Shown here in pieces: positions 46,722 through 59,462 of a DNA stretch of 64,000 bases. The stretch is taken from assembly GCA_964057225.1 (NCBI GenBank), contig OZ059898.1, positions 10,230,001-10,294,000 on the forward strand, written 5' to 3'. A program made the position numbers and the translations under genes. Origin of the DNA: Auanema rhodensis (Eukaryota > Nematoda > Chromadorea > Rhabditida > Rhabditidae). The notes below the pieces were generated by a model. That model made no database searches. It saw only the letters and a list, made by a program, of their open reading frames with translations, and was not told the DNA's origin. Positions within the stretch are counted from its first letter, which is position 1, and every line of letters starts with the position of its first letter.

Positions 46722-47516
46722 TTCGAAAATGTTAGATTGTTTCCGAAAAATTATGAAAAGTCAAGTTCTACTGATTTGAAGAGAATTGTAAGTTTTAGAA
46801 AATAATTAAAAATAAGTTCTCTCTACTATTAACTGATTGTCGGCTAAAATATGGTAACAGTTTTTATAAAAAGTTTCCATGATTAGGATTAAACAAAAAA
46901 AAGAATTAAAAAGAAACACTTCTTGTTTACTTACTTGATTATACTACTTGAAATTCGAAAAAAAGTAAAAAACAATTGAGAAAGCGACATAAACAGTTGA
47001 ACGATTTGAAGAGAATTGTAAGTTCAAGAAAAGAATTAAAGTTTAGCTTTGTCTACTATTAACTGATTATCGGCTGAAATATGGTGACAGTTTTTTATTA
47101 AAAGTTTCCATGATTAAGATTAAACAAAGAAGAAAAAATCAAAGAGAGACACTTCTTGTTTACTTATTTGATTATAATACTTGAAATTCCAAAAACAGTA
47201 GAATAAAATAGAGAAAGCGACGAAAAAAGTTGAACGATTTGAAGAGAATTGTAAGTTTAAGAAAAGATTTAAAGTTAAGCTTTGTCTACTATTAACTGAT
47301 TATCGGCTAAAATATGGTAACAGTTTTTATTAAAAGTTTCCAGGATTAAGATTAAACAAAGAAAAAAAATCAAAGAAAAACACTTCTTGTTTACTAATTT
47401 GATTATAACACTTGAAATTCCAACAAAAGTAAAATAAAACTGTGAAAGCGGGTAAAACTGTTGAACTAAAACAGTCTTTATAAAATATAAATTATATTTT
47501 TTTATAAAAGTGAAGT

Positions 47517-47587
47517 TGCATCGGCCGGGAATCGAAGCCGGGTTGCCCGCGTGGCAGGCGAGCATTCTACCACTGAACCACCGATGC
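47517..47587 (-). tRNA. tRNA-Gly-GCC: tRNA-Gly(GCC) copy 39, B-box-defective
   Basis: Base 47537 is G instead of C, so G53 becomes C and mispairs with C61. This breaks the T stem and the near-invariant GG of the B box. Base 47544 also changes the variable loop (G45A). Probably poorly transcribed. 866 bp to the next copy. Confidence 0.8.
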
Positions 47588-48382
47588 TTCGAAAATGTTA
47601 GATTGTTTCCGAAAAATTATGAAAAGTCAAGTTCTACTGATTTGAAGAGAATTGTAAGTTTTAGAAAATAATTAAAAATAAGTTCTCTCTACTATTAACT
47701 GATTGTCGGCTAAAATATGGTAACAGTTTTTATAAAAAGTTTCCATGATTAGGATTAAACAAAAAAAAGAATTAAAAAGAAACACTTCTTGTTTACTTAC
47801 TTGATTATACTACTTGAAATTCGAAAAAAAGTAAAAAACAATTGAGAAAGCGACATAAACAGTTGAACGATTTGAAGAGAATTGTAAGTTCAAGAAAAGA
47901 ATTAAAGTTTAGCTTTGTCTACTATTAACTGATTATCGGCTGAAATATGGTGACAGTTTTTTATTAAAAGTTTCCATGATTAAGATTAAACAAAGAAGAA
48001 AAAATCAAAGAGAGACACTTCTTGTTCACTTATTTGATTATAATACTTGAAATTCCAAAAACAGTAGAATAAAATAGAGAAAGCGACGAAAAAAGTTGAA
48101 CGATTTGAAGAGAATTGTAAGTTTAAGAAAAGATTTAAAGTTAAGCTTTGTCTACTATTAACTGATTATCGGCTAAAATATGGTAACAGTTTTTATTAAA
48201 AGTTTCCAGGATTAAGATTAAACAAAGAAAAAAAATCAAAGAGAAACACTTCTTGTTTACTAATTTGATTATAACACTTGAAATTCCAACAAAAGTAAAA
48301 TAAAACTGTGAAAGCGGGTAAAACTGTTGAACTAAAACAGTCTTTATAAAATATAAATGATATTTTTTTATAAAAGTGAAGT

Positions 48383-48453
48383 TGCATCGGCCGGGAATCG
48401 AAGCCGGGTTGCCCGCGTGGCAGGCGAGCATTCTACCACTGAACCACCGATGC
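48383..48453 (-). tRNA. tRNA-Gly-GCC: tRNA-Gly(GCC) copy 40, B-box-defective
   Basis: Same G53C and G45A pair as copy 39, one 866-bp unit away. Alpha flank. Confidence 0.8.
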
Positions 48454-49481
48454 TTCGAAAATGTTAGATTGTTTCCGAAAAATTATGAAAAGTCAAGTTC
48501 TACTGATTTGAAGAGAATTGTAAGTTTTAGAAAATAATTAAAAATAAGTTCTCTCTACTATTAACTGATTGTCGGCTAAAATATGGTAACAGTTTTTATT
48601 GAAAGTTTCCATGATTAGGATTAAACAAAAAAAAGAATTAAAAAGAAACACTTCTTGTTTACTTACTTGATTATACTACTTGAAATTCGAAAAAAAGTAA
48701 AAAACAATTGAGAAAGCGACATAAACAGTTGAACGATTTGAAGAGAATTGTAAGTTCAAGAAAAGAATTAAAGTTTAGCTTTGTCTACTATTAACTGATT
48801 ATCGGCTGAAATATGGTGACAGTTTTTTATTAAAAGTTTCCATGATTAAGATTAAACAAAGAAGAAAAAATCAAAGAGAGACACTTCTTGTTTACTTATT
48901 TGATTATAATACTTGAAATTCCAAAAACAGTAGAATAAAATAGAGAAAGCGACGAAAAAAGTTGAACGATTTGAAGAGAATTGTAAGTTTAAGAAAAGAT
49001 TTAAAGTTAAGCTTTGTCTACTATTAACTGATTATCGGCTGAAATATGGTGACAGTTTTTTATTAAAAGTTTCCATGATTAAGATTAAACAAAGAAAAAA
49101 AAATCAAAGAGAAACACTTCTTGTTTACTTATTTGATTATAACACTTGAAATTCCAACAAAAGTGAAGTAAAACTGTTAAAGCGAGTAAAACTGTTGAAC
49201 GATTTCAAGACAATTGTAAGTTGAAGAAAAAAATTAAAGTTTAGCTCTCTCTACTATTAACTGAATGTCGGCTGAAATAAGGTAACAGTTTTTATTAAAA
49301 GTTTCCATGATTTAGATTAAACAAAGAAAAAAAATCAAAGAGAAACACTTCTTGTTTACTAATTCGATTATAACACTTGAAAATCCAACAAAAGTAAAAT
49401 AAAACTGTGAAAGCGGGTAAAACTGTTGAACTAAAACAGTCTTTATAAAATATAAATGATATTTTTTTATAAAAGTGAAGT

Positions 49482-49552
49482 TGCATCGGCCGGGAATCGA
49501 ACCCGGGTCGCACGCGTGGCAGGCGAGCATTCTACCACTGAACCACCGATGC
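49482..49552 (-). tRNA. tRNA-Gly-GCC: tRNA-Gly(GCC) copy 41, G42U variant
   Basis: Same anticodon-stem change as copy 37. The 877-bp gap to the next copy includes a 14-bp purine insertion near 49849. Confidence 0.87.
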
Positions 49553-50358
49553 TTCGAAAATGTTAGATTGTTTCCGAAAAATTATGAAAAGTCAAGTTCT
49601 ACTGATTTGAAGAGAATTGTAAGTTTTAGAAAATAATTAAAAATTAGTTCTCTCTACTATTAACTGATTGTCGGCTAAAATATGGTAACAGTTTTTATAA
49701 AAAGTTTCCATGATTAGGATTAAACAAAAGAAGAATTAAAGAGAAACACTTTTTGTTTACTTATTTGATTATAATACTTGAAATTCCAAAAACAGTAGAA
49801 TAAAATTGAGAAATCGACAAAAACAGTTGAACGATTTGAAGAGAATTGAGAGAGAAGAGAAGTAAGTTGAAGAAAAAAATTAAAGTTTAGCTCTCTCTAC
49901 TATTAACTGAATGTCGGCTGAAATAAGGTAACAGTTTTTATTAAAAGTTTCCATGATTTAGATTAAACAAAGAAAAAAAATCAAAGAGAAACACTTCTTG
50001 TTTACTAATTCGATTATAACACTTGAAATTCCAAAAACAGTAGAATAAAATAGAGAAAGCGACGAAAAAAGTTGAACGATTTGAAGAGAATTGTAAGTTT
50101 AAGAAAAGATTTAAAGTTAAGCTTTGTCTACTATTAACTGATTATCGGCTAAAATATGGTAACAGTTTTTATTAAAAGTTTCCAGGATTAAGATTAAACA
50201 AAGAAAAAAAATCAAAGAGAAACACTTCTTGTTTACTAATTTGATTATAACACTTGAAATTCCAACAAAAGTAAAATAAAACTGTGAAAGCGGGTAAAAC
50301 TGTTGAACTAAAACAGTCTTTATAAAATATAAATGATATTTTTTTATAAAAGTGAAGT

Positions 50359-50429
50359 TGCATCGGCCGGGAATCGAAGCCGGGTTGCCCGCGTGGCAGG
50401 CGAGCATTCTACCACTGAACCACCGATGT
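50359..50429 (-). tRNA. tRNA-Gly-GCC: tRNA-Gly(GCC) copy 42, B-box-defective plus G1A
   Basis: Carries G53C and G45A like copies 39 and 40. In addition 50429 is T, which changes G1 to A and unpairs the acceptor end from C72. The most damaged copy in the window. Confidence 0.72.
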
Positions 50430-51456
50430 TTCGAAAATGTTAGATTGTTTCCGAAAAATTATGAAAAGTCAAGTTCTACTGATTTGAAGAGAATTGTAAG
50501 TTTTAGAAAATAATTAAAAATAAGTTCTCTCTACTATTAACTGATTGTCGGCTAAAATATGGTAACAGTTTTTATAAAAAGTTTCCATGATTAGGATTAA
50601 ACAAAAAAAAGAATTAAAAAGAAACACTTCTTGTTTACTTACTTGATTATACTACTTGAAATTGGAAAAAAAGTAAAAAACAATTGAGAAAGCGACATAA
50701 ACAGTTGAACGATTTGAAGAGAATTGTAAGTTCAAGAAAAGAATTAAAGTTTAGCTTTGTCTACTATTAACTGATTATCGGCTGAAATATGGTGACAGTT
50801 TTTTATTAAAAGTTTCCATGATTAAGATTAAACAAAGAAGAAAAAATCAAAGAGAGACACTTCTTGTTTACTTATTTGATTATAATACTTGAAATTCCAA
50901 AAACAGTAGAATAAAATAGAGAAAGCGACGAAAAAAGTTGAACGATTTGAAGAGAATTGTAAGTTTAAGAAAAGATTTAAAGTTAAGCTTTGTCTACTAT
51001 TAACTGATTATCGGCTGAAATATGGTGACAGTTTTTTATTAAAAGTTTCCATGATTAAGATTAAACAAAGAAAAAAAATCAAAGAGAAACACTTCTTGTT
51101 TACTTATTTGATTATAACACTTGAAATTCCAACAAAAGTAAAGTAAAACTGTTAAAGCGAGTAAAACTGTTGAACGATTTCAAGACAATTGTAAGTTGAA
51201 GAAAAAAATTAAAGTTTAGCTCTCTCTACTATTAACTGAATGTCGGCTGAAATAAGGTAACAGTTTTTATTAAAAGTTTCCATGATTTCGATTAAACAAA
51301 GAAAAAAAATCAAAGAGAAACACTTCTTGTTTACTAATTCGATTATAACACTTGAAAATCCAACAAAAGTAAAATAAAACTGTGAAAGCGGGTAAAACTG
51401 TTGAACTAAAACAGTCTTTATAAAATATAAATGATATTTTTTTATAAAAGTGAAGT

Positions 51457-51527
51457 TGCATCGGCCGGGAATCGAACCCGGGTCGCACGCGTGGCAGGCG
51501 AGCATTCTACCACTGAACCACCGATGC
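51457..51527 (-). tRNA. tRNA-Gly-GCC: tRNA-Gly(GCC) copy 43, G42U variant
   Basis: Third copy with U42 opposite U28, 1975 bp from copy 41. Alpha flank; 1095 bp to the next copy. Confidence 0.87.
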
Positions 51528-52551
51528 TTCGAAAATGTTAGATTGTTTCCGAAAAATTATGAAAAGTCAAGTTCTACTGATTTGAAGAGAATTGTAAGTT
51601 TTAGAAAATGATTAAAAATTAGTTCTCTCTACTATTAACTGATTGTCGGCTAAAATATGGTAACAGTTTTTATAAAAAGTTTCCATGATTAGGATTAAAC
51701 AAAAGAAGAATTAAAGAGAAACACTTTTTGTTTACTTATTTGATTATAATACTTGAAATTCCAAAAACAGTAGAATAAAATTGAGAAATCGACAAAAACA
51801 GTTGAACGATTTGAAGAGAATTGTAAGTTTTAGAAAAGAATTAAAGTTCAGCTATCTCTACTATTAACTGACTATCGGCTAGAATAAGGTAACAGTTTTT
51901 ATTGAAAGTTTCCATGATTAAGATTGAACAAAAAAAAAAATTAGAGAGAAACACTTCTTGTTTACTTACTTGATTATAATACTTGAAATTCCAAAAACAG
52001 TAAAATAAAATTGAGAAAGCGACAAAAACAGTTGAACGATTTGAAGACAATTGTAAGTTTAAGAAAAGAATTAAAGTTTAGCTTTGTCTACTATTAACTG
52101 ATTATCGGCTGAAATATGGTGACAGTTTTTTTTTAAAAGTTTCCATGATTAAGATTAAACAAAGAAAAAAAAATCAAAGAGAAACACTTCTTGTTTACTA
52201 ATTCGATTATAACACTTGAAATTCCAACAAAAGTAAAGTAAAACTGTTAAAGCGAGTAAAACTGTTGAACAATTTGAAGACAATTGTAAGTTGAAAAAAA
52301 AAATTAAAGTTTAGCTCTCTCTACTATTAACTGAATGTCGGCTAAAATATGATAACAGTTTTTATTAAAAGTTTCCATGATTAAGATTAAACAAAGAAAA
52401 AAAATCAAAGAGAAACACTTCTTGTTTACTAATTTGATTATAACACTTGAAATTCCAACAAAAGTAAAATAAAACTGTGAAAGCGGGTAAAACTGTTGAA
52501 CTAAAACAGTCTTTATAAAATATAAATGATATTTTTTTATAAAAGTGAAGT

Positions 52552-52622
52552 TGCATCGGCCGGGAATCGAACCCGGGTCGCCCGCGTGGCAGGCGAGCAT
52601 TCTACCACTGAACCACCGATGC
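52552..52622 (-). tRNA. tRNA-Gly-GCC: tRNA-Gly(GCC) copy 44
   Basis: Canonical sequence amid mutant neighbours. Alpha flank; 866 bp to the next copy. Confidence 0.97.
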
Positions 52623-53417
52623 TTCGAAAATGTTAGATTGTTTCCGAAAAATTATGAAAAGTCAAGTTCTACTGATTTGAAGAGAATTGTAAGTTTTAGA
52701 AAATAATTAAAAATAAGTTCTCTCTACTATTAACTGATTGTCGGCTAAAATATGGTAACAGTTTTTATAAAAAGTTTCCATGATTAGGATTAAACAAAAA
52801 AAAGAATTAAAAAGAAACACTTCTTGTTTACTTACTTGATTATACTACTTGAAATTCGAAAAAAAGTAAAAAACAATTGAGAAAGCGACATAAACAGTTG
52901 AACGATTTGAAGAGAATTGTAAGTTCAAGAAAAGAATTAAAGTTTAGCTTTGTCTACTATTAACTGATTATCGGCTGAAATATGGTGACAGTTTTTTATT
53001 AAAAGTTTCCATGATTAAGATTAAACAAAGAAGAAAAAATCAAAGAGAGACACTTCTTGTTTACTTATTTGATTATAATACTTGAAATTCCAAAAACAGT
53101 AGAATAAAATAGAGAAAGCGACGAAAAAAGTTGAACGATTTGAAGAGAATTGTAAGTTTAAGAAAAGATTTAAAGTTAAGCTTTGTCTACTATTAACTGA
53201 TTATCGGCTAAAATATGGTAACAGTTTTTATTAAAAGTTTCCAGGATTAAGATTAAACAAAGAAAAAAAATCAAAGAGAAACACTTCTTGTTTACTAATT
53301 TGATTATAACACTTGAAATTCCAACAAAAGTAAAATAAAACTGTGAAAGCGGGTAAAACTGTTGAACTAAAACAGTCTTTATAAAATATAAATGATATTT
53401 TTTTATAAAAGTGAAGT

Positions 53418-53488
53418 TGCATCGGCCGGGAATCGAAGCCGGGTTGCCCGCGTGGCAGGCGAGCATTCTACCACTGAACCACCGATGC
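53418..53488 (-). tRNA. tRNA-Gly-GCC: tRNA-Gly(GCC) copy 45, B-box-defective
   Basis: Fourth copy with G53C and G45A. Its upstream monomer carries the GTTTCCAGGATTAAG variant also found beside the other three. Confidence 0.8.
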
Positions 53489-54280
53489 TTCGAAAATGTT
53501 AGATTGTTTCCGAAAAATTATGAAAAGTCAAGTTCTACTGATTTGAAGAGAATTGTAAGTTTTAGAAAATAATTAAAAATAAGTTCTCTCTACTATTAAC
53601 TGATTGTCGGCTAAAATATGGTAACAGTTTTTATAAAAAGTTTCCATGATTAGGATTAAACAAAAAAAAGAATTAAAAAGAAACACTTCTTGTTTACTTA
53701 CTTGATTATACTACTTGAAATTCGAAAAAAAGTAAAAAACAATTGAGAAAGCGACATAAACAGTTGAACGATTTGAAGAGAATTGTAAGTTTAAGAAAAG
53801 ATTTAAAGTTTAGCTTTGTCTACTATTAACTGATTATCGGCTAAAATAAGGTAACAGTTTTTATTGAAAGTTTCCATGATTAAGATTAAACAAAGAAAAA
53901 AATCAAAGAGAAACACTTTTTGTTTACTTACTTGATTATAATACTTGAAATTCCAAAAACAGTAAAATAAAATTGAAAAAGCGACAAAAACAGTTGAACG
54001 ATTTGAAGACAATTGTAAGTTGAAGAATAAAATTAAAGTTTAGCTCTCTCTACTATTAACTGAATGTCGGCTAAAATATGGTATCAGTTTTTATTAAAAG
54101 TTTCCATGATTAAGATTAAACAAAGAAAAAAAATCAAAGAGAAACACTTCTTGTTTACTAATTTGATTATAACACTTGAAAATCCAACAAAAGTAAAATA
54201 AAACTGTGAAAGCGGGTAAAACTGTTGAACTAAAACAGTCTTTATAAAATATAAATGCTATATTTTTATAAAAGTGAAGT

Positions 54281-54351
54281 TGCATCGGCCGGGAATCGAA
54301 CCCGGGTCGCCCGCGTGGCAGGCGAGCATTCTACCACTGAACCACCGATGC
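54281..54351 (-). tRNA. tRNA-Gly-GCC: tRNA-Gly(GCC) copy 46
   Basis: Canonical sequence. Beta flank, the only one in the right arm; 633 bp to the next copy. Confidence 0.97.
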
Positions 54352-54913
54352 TTCGAAAATGTTAGATTGTTTCCGAAAAATTATGAAAAGTCAAGTTCTA
54401 CTGATTTGAAGAGAATTGTAAGTTTTAGAAAATAATTAAAAATTAGTTCTCTCTACTATTAACTGATTGTCGGCTAAAATATGGTAACAGTTTTTATAAA
54501 AAGTTTCCATGATTAGGATTAAACAAAAAAAAGAATTAAAGAGAAACACTTTTTGTTTACTTATTTGATTATAATACTTGAAATTCCAACAAAAGTAAAG
54601 TGAAACTGTTAAAGCGAGTAAAACTTTTGAACAATTTGAAGACAATTGTAAGTTGAAGAATAAAATTAAAGTTTAGCTCTCTCTACTATTAACTGAATGT
54701 CGGCTAAAATATGGTAACAGTTTTTATTAAAAGTTTCCATGATTAAGATTAAACAAAGAAAAAAAATCAAAGAGAAACACTTCTTGTTTACTAATTTGAT
54801 TATAACACTTGAAATTCCAACAAAAGTAAAATAAAACTGTGAAAGCGGGTAAAACTGTTGAACTTAAACAGTCTTTATAAAATATAAATGATATTTTTTT
54901 ATAAAAGTGAAGT

Positions 54914-54984
54914 TGCATCGGCCGGGAATCGAACCCGGGTCGTCCGCGTGGCAGGCGAGCATTCTACCACTGAACCACCGATGC
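54914..54984 (-). tRNA. tRNA-Gly-GCC: tRNA-Gly(GCC) copy 47, G43A variant
   Basis: The anticodon stem reads GCGGA rather than GCGGG on the 3' side, so A43 faces C27. The flank also has a private TTGAACTTAAACAG. 635 bp to the next copy. Confidence 0.88.
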
Positions 54985-55548
54985 TTCGAAAATGTTAGAT
55001 TGTTTCCGAAAAATTATGAAAAGTCAAGTTCTACTGATTTGAAGAAAATTGTAAGTTTTAGAAAATAATTAAAAATAAGTTCTCTCTACTATTAACTGAT
55101 TGTCGGCTAAAATATGGTAACAGTTTTCATAAAAAGTTTCCATGATTGAGATTAAACAAAAAAAAGAATTAAAGAGAAACACTTCTTGTTTACTTACTTG
55201 ATTATACTACTTGAAATTCGAAAAAAAGTAAAAAACAATTGAGAAAGCGACATAAACAGTTGAACGATTTGAAGAGAATTGTAAGTTTTAGAAAAGAATT
55301 AAAGTTCAGCTATCTCTACTATTAACTGATTATCGGCTGAAATATGGTGACAGTTTTTTATTAAAAGTTTCCATGATTAAGATTAAACAAAGAAAAAAAA
55401 ATCAAAGAGAAACACTTCTTGTTTACTTATTTGATTATAACACTTGAAATTCCAACAAAAGTAAAGTATAACTGTTAAAGCGAGTAAAACTGTTGAACTA
55501 AAACAGTCTTTATAAAATATAAATGATATATTTTTATAAAAGTGAAGT

Positions 55549-55619
55549 TGCATCGGCCGGGAATCGAACCCGGGTCGCCCGCGTGGCAGGCGAGCATTCT
55601 ACCACTGAACCACCGATGC
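55549..55619 (-). tRNA. tRNA-Gly-GCC: tRNA-Gly(GCC) copy 48
   Basis: Canonical sequence. Gamma flank; 1095 bp to the next copy. Confidence 0.97.
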
Positions 55620-56643
55620 TTCGAAAATGTTAGATTGTTTCCGAAAAATTATGAAAAGTCAAGTTCTACTGATTTGAAGAGAATTGTAAGTTTTAGAAAA
55701 TAATTAAAAATTAGTTCTCTCTACTATTAACTGATTGTCGGCTAAAATATGGTTACAGTTTTTATAAAAAGTTTCCATGATTAGGATGAAACAAAAAAAG
55801 AATTAAAGAGAAACACTTTTTGTTTACTTATTTGATTATAATACTTTAAATTCCAAAAACAGTAGAATAAAATTGAGAAATCGACAAAAACAGTTGAACG
55901 ATTTAAAGAGAATTGTAAGTTTTAGAAAAGAATTAAAGTTCAGCTATCTCTACTATTAACTGACTATCGGCTAGAATAAGGTAACAGTTTTTATTGAAAG
56001 TTTCCATGATTAAGATTGAACAAAAAAAAAATTAGAGAGAAACACTTCTTGTTTACTTACTTGATTATAATACTTGAAAGTCCAAAAACAGTAAAATAAA
56101 ATTGAGAAAGCGACAAAAACAGTTGAACGATTTGAAGACAATTGTAAGTTTAAGAAAAGAATTAAAGTTTAGCTTTGTCTACTATTAACTGATTATCGGC
56201 TGAAATATGGTGACAGATTTTTTTTAAAAGTTTCCAGGATTAAGATTAAACAAAGAAAAAAAAATCAAAGAGAAACACTTCTTGTTTACTAATTTGATTA
56301 TAATACTTGAAATTCCAAAAACAGTAGAATGAAATAGAGAAAGCGACGAAAAAAGTTGAACGATTTGAAGAGAATTGTAAGTTTTAGAAAAGAATTAAAG
56401 TTTAGCTCTCTCTACTATTTAATGATTGTCGGCTAAAATATGGTAACAGTTTTTATTAAAAGTTTCCATGATTAAAATTAAACAAAGAAAAAAAAATCAA
56501 AGAGAAACACTTCTTGTTTACTAATTTGATTATAACACTTGAAAATCCAACAAAAGTAAAATAAAACTGTAAAAGCGAGTAAAACTGTTGAAATAAAACA
56601 GTTTTTATTAAATATAAATGATATTTTTTTATAAAAGTGAAGT

Positions 56644-56714
56644 TGCATCGGCCGGGAATCGAACCCGGGTCGCCCGCGTGGCAGGCGAGCATTCTACCAC
56701 TGAACCACCGATGC
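56644..56714 (-). tRNA. tRNA-Gly-GCC: tRNA-Gly(GCC) copy 49
   Basis: Canonical sequence. Delta-type hairpin flank but an alpha-like TAAAAGTGAAG end and a complete 5' flank; 636 bp to the next copy. Confidence 0.97.
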
Positions 56715-57279
56715 TTCGAAAATGTTAGATTGTTTCCGAAAAATTATGAAAAGTCAAGTTCTACTGATTTGAAGAGAATTGTAAGTTTTAGAAAATAATT
56801 AAAAATAAGTTCTCTCTACTATTAACTGATTGTCGGCTAAAATATGGTAACAGTTTTTATAAAAAGTTTCCATGATTAGGATTAAACAAAAAAAAGAATT
56901 AAAAAGAAACACTTCTTGTTTACTTACTTGATTATACTACTTGAAATTCGAAAAAAAGTAAAAAACAATTGAGAAAGCGACATAAACAGTTGAACGATTT
57001 GAAGAGAATTGTAAGTTTAAGAAAAGAATTGAAGTTTAGCTTTGTCTACTATTAACTGATTATCGGCTGAAATATGGTGACAGTTTTTTATTAAAAGTTT
57101 CCATGATTAAGATTAAACAAAGAAAAAAAAATCAAAGAGAGACACTTCTTGTTTACTTATTTGATTATAATACTTGAAATTCCAAAAACAGTAGAATAAA
57201 ACTGTAAAAGCAAGTAAAACTGTTGAAATAAAACAGTTTTTATTAAATATAAATGATATTTTTTTATAAAAAAGGAAGT

Positions 57280-57350
57280 TGCATCGGCCGGGAATCGAAC
57301 CCGGGTTGCCCGCGTGGCAGGCGAGCATTCTACCACTGAACCACCGATGC
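57280..57350 (-). tRNA. tRNA-Gly-GCC: tRNA-Gly(GCC) copy 50, variable-loop variant
   Basis: G45A in the variable loop only; the T stem is intact, so probably functional. Delta flank with AAAAAAGGAAG, and the 5' flank lacks 8 bp (CGAAAATG). Followed by the shortest gap, 380 bp. Confidence 0.92.
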
Positions 57351-57659
57351 TTGTTAGATTGTTTCCGAAAAATTATGAAAAGTCAAGTTCTACTGATTTG
57401 AAGAGAATTGTAAGTTTTAGAAAAGAATTAAAGTTCAGCTATCTCTACTATTAACTGATTATCGGCTGAAATATGGTGACAGTTTTTTTTTAAAAGTTTC
57501 CATGATTAAGATTAATCAAAGAAAAAAAAATCAAAGAGAAACACTTCTTGTTTACTAATTTGATTATAACACTTGAAATTCCAACAAAAGTAAAGTAAAA
57601 CTGTTGAACTAAAACAGTCTTTATAAAATATAAATGATATTTTTTTATAAAAGTGAAGT

Positions 57660-57730
57660 TGCATCGGCCGGGAATCGAACCCGGGTCGCCCGCGTGGCAG
57701 GCGAGCATTCTACCACTGAACCACCGATGC
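57660..57730 (-). tRNA. tRNA-Gly-GCC: tRNA-Gly(GCC) copy 51
   Basis: Canonical sequence. Alpha flank; an 18-bp deletion sits just before the cassette; 1099 bp to the next copy. Confidence 0.97.
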
Positions 57731-58758
57731 TTCGAAAATGTTAGATTGTTTCCGAAAAATTATGAAAAGTCAAGTTCTACTGATTTGAAGAGAATTGTAA
57801 GTTTTAGAAAATAATTAAAAATAAGTTCTCTCTACTATTAACTGATTGTCGGCTAAAATATGGTAACAGTTTTTATAAAAAGTTTCCATGATTAGGATTA
57901 AACAAAAAAAAGAATTAAAAAGAAACACTTCTTGTTTACTTACTTGATTATACTACTTGAAATTCGAAAAAAAGTAAAAAACAATTGAGAAAGCGACATA
58001 AACAGTTGAACGATTTGAAGAGAATTGTAAGTTCAAGAAAAGAATTAAAATTTAGCTTTGTCTACTATTAACTGATTATCGGCTGAAATATGGTGACAGT
58101 TTTTTATTAAAAGTTTCCATGATTAAGATTAAACAAAGAAGAAAAAATCAAAGAGAGACACTTCTTGTTTACTTATTTGATTATAATACTTGAAATTCCA
58201 AAAACAGTAGAATAAAATAGAGAAAGCGACGAAAAAAGATGAACGATTTGAAGAGAATTGTAAGTTTAAGAAAAGATTTAAAGTTTAGCTTTGTCTACTA
58301 TTAACTGATTATTGGCTGAAATATGGTGACAGTTTTTTATTAAAAGTTTCCATGATTAAGATTAAACAAAGAAAAAAAAATCAAAGAGAAACACTTCTTG
58401 TTTACTTATTTGATTATAACACTTGAAATTCCAACAAAAGTAAAGTAAAACTGTTAAAGCGAGTAAAACTGTTGAACGATTTCAAGACAATTGTAAGTTG
58501 AAGAAAAAAATTAAAGTTTAGCTCTCTCTACTATTAACTGAATGTCGGCTGAAATAAGGTAACAGTTTTTATTAAAAGTTTCCAAGATTTAGATTAAACA
58601 AAGAAAAAAAATCAAAGAGAAACACTTCTTGTTTACTAATTCGATTATAACACTTGAAAATCCAACAAAAGTAAAATAAAACTGTGAAAGCGGGTAAAAC
58701 TGTTGAACTAAAACAGTCTTTATAAAATATAAATGATATTTTTTTATAAAAGTGAAGT

Positions 58759-58829
58759 TGCATCGGCCGGGAATCGAACCCGGGTCGCCCGCGTGGCAGG
58801 CGAGCATTCTACCACTGAACCACCGATGC
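58759..58829 (-). tRNA. tRNA-Gly-GCC: tRNA-Gly(GCC) copy 52
   Basis: Canonical sequence. Alpha flank with the upstream marker GTTTCCAAGATTTAG, shared with copy 54; 633 bp to the next copy. Confidence 0.97.
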
Positions 58830-59391
58830 TTCGAAAATGTTAGATTGTTTCCGAAAAATTATGAAAAGTCAAGTTCTACTGATTTGAAGAGAATTGTAAG
58901 TTTTAGAAAATAATTAAAAATTAGTTCTCTCTACTATTAACTGATTGTCGGCTAAAATATGGTAACAGTTTTTATAAAAAGTTTCCATGATTAGGATTAA
59001 ACAAAAGAAGAATTAAAGAGAAACACTTTTTGTTTACTTATTTGATTATAATACTTGAAATTCCAAAAACAGTAGAATAAAATTGAGAAATCGACAAAAA
59101 CAGTTGAACGATTTGAAGAGAATTGTAAGTTTTAGAAAATAATTAAAAATTAGTTCTCTCTACTATTAACTGATTATCGGCTAAAATATGGTAACAGTTT
59201 TTATTAAAAGTTTCCATGATTAAGATTGAACAAAGAAAAAAAAATTAAAGAGAAACACTTCTTGTTTACTAATTTGATTATAACACTTGAAAATCCAACA
59301 AAAGTAAAATAAAACTGTAAAAGCGAGTAAAACTGTTGAAATAAAACAGTTTTTATTAAATATAAATGATATTTTTTTATAAAAATGAAGT

Positions 59392-59462
59392 TGCATCGGC
59401 CGGGAATCGAACCCGGGTCGCCCGCGTGGCAGGCGAGCATTCTACCACTGAACCACCGATGC
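59392..59462 (-). tRNA. tRNA-Gly-GCC: tRNA-Gly(GCC) copy 53
   Basis: Canonical sequence. Delta flank with T5 terminator and the 8-bp 5'-flank deletion; 1093 bp to the next copy. Confidence 0.97.
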
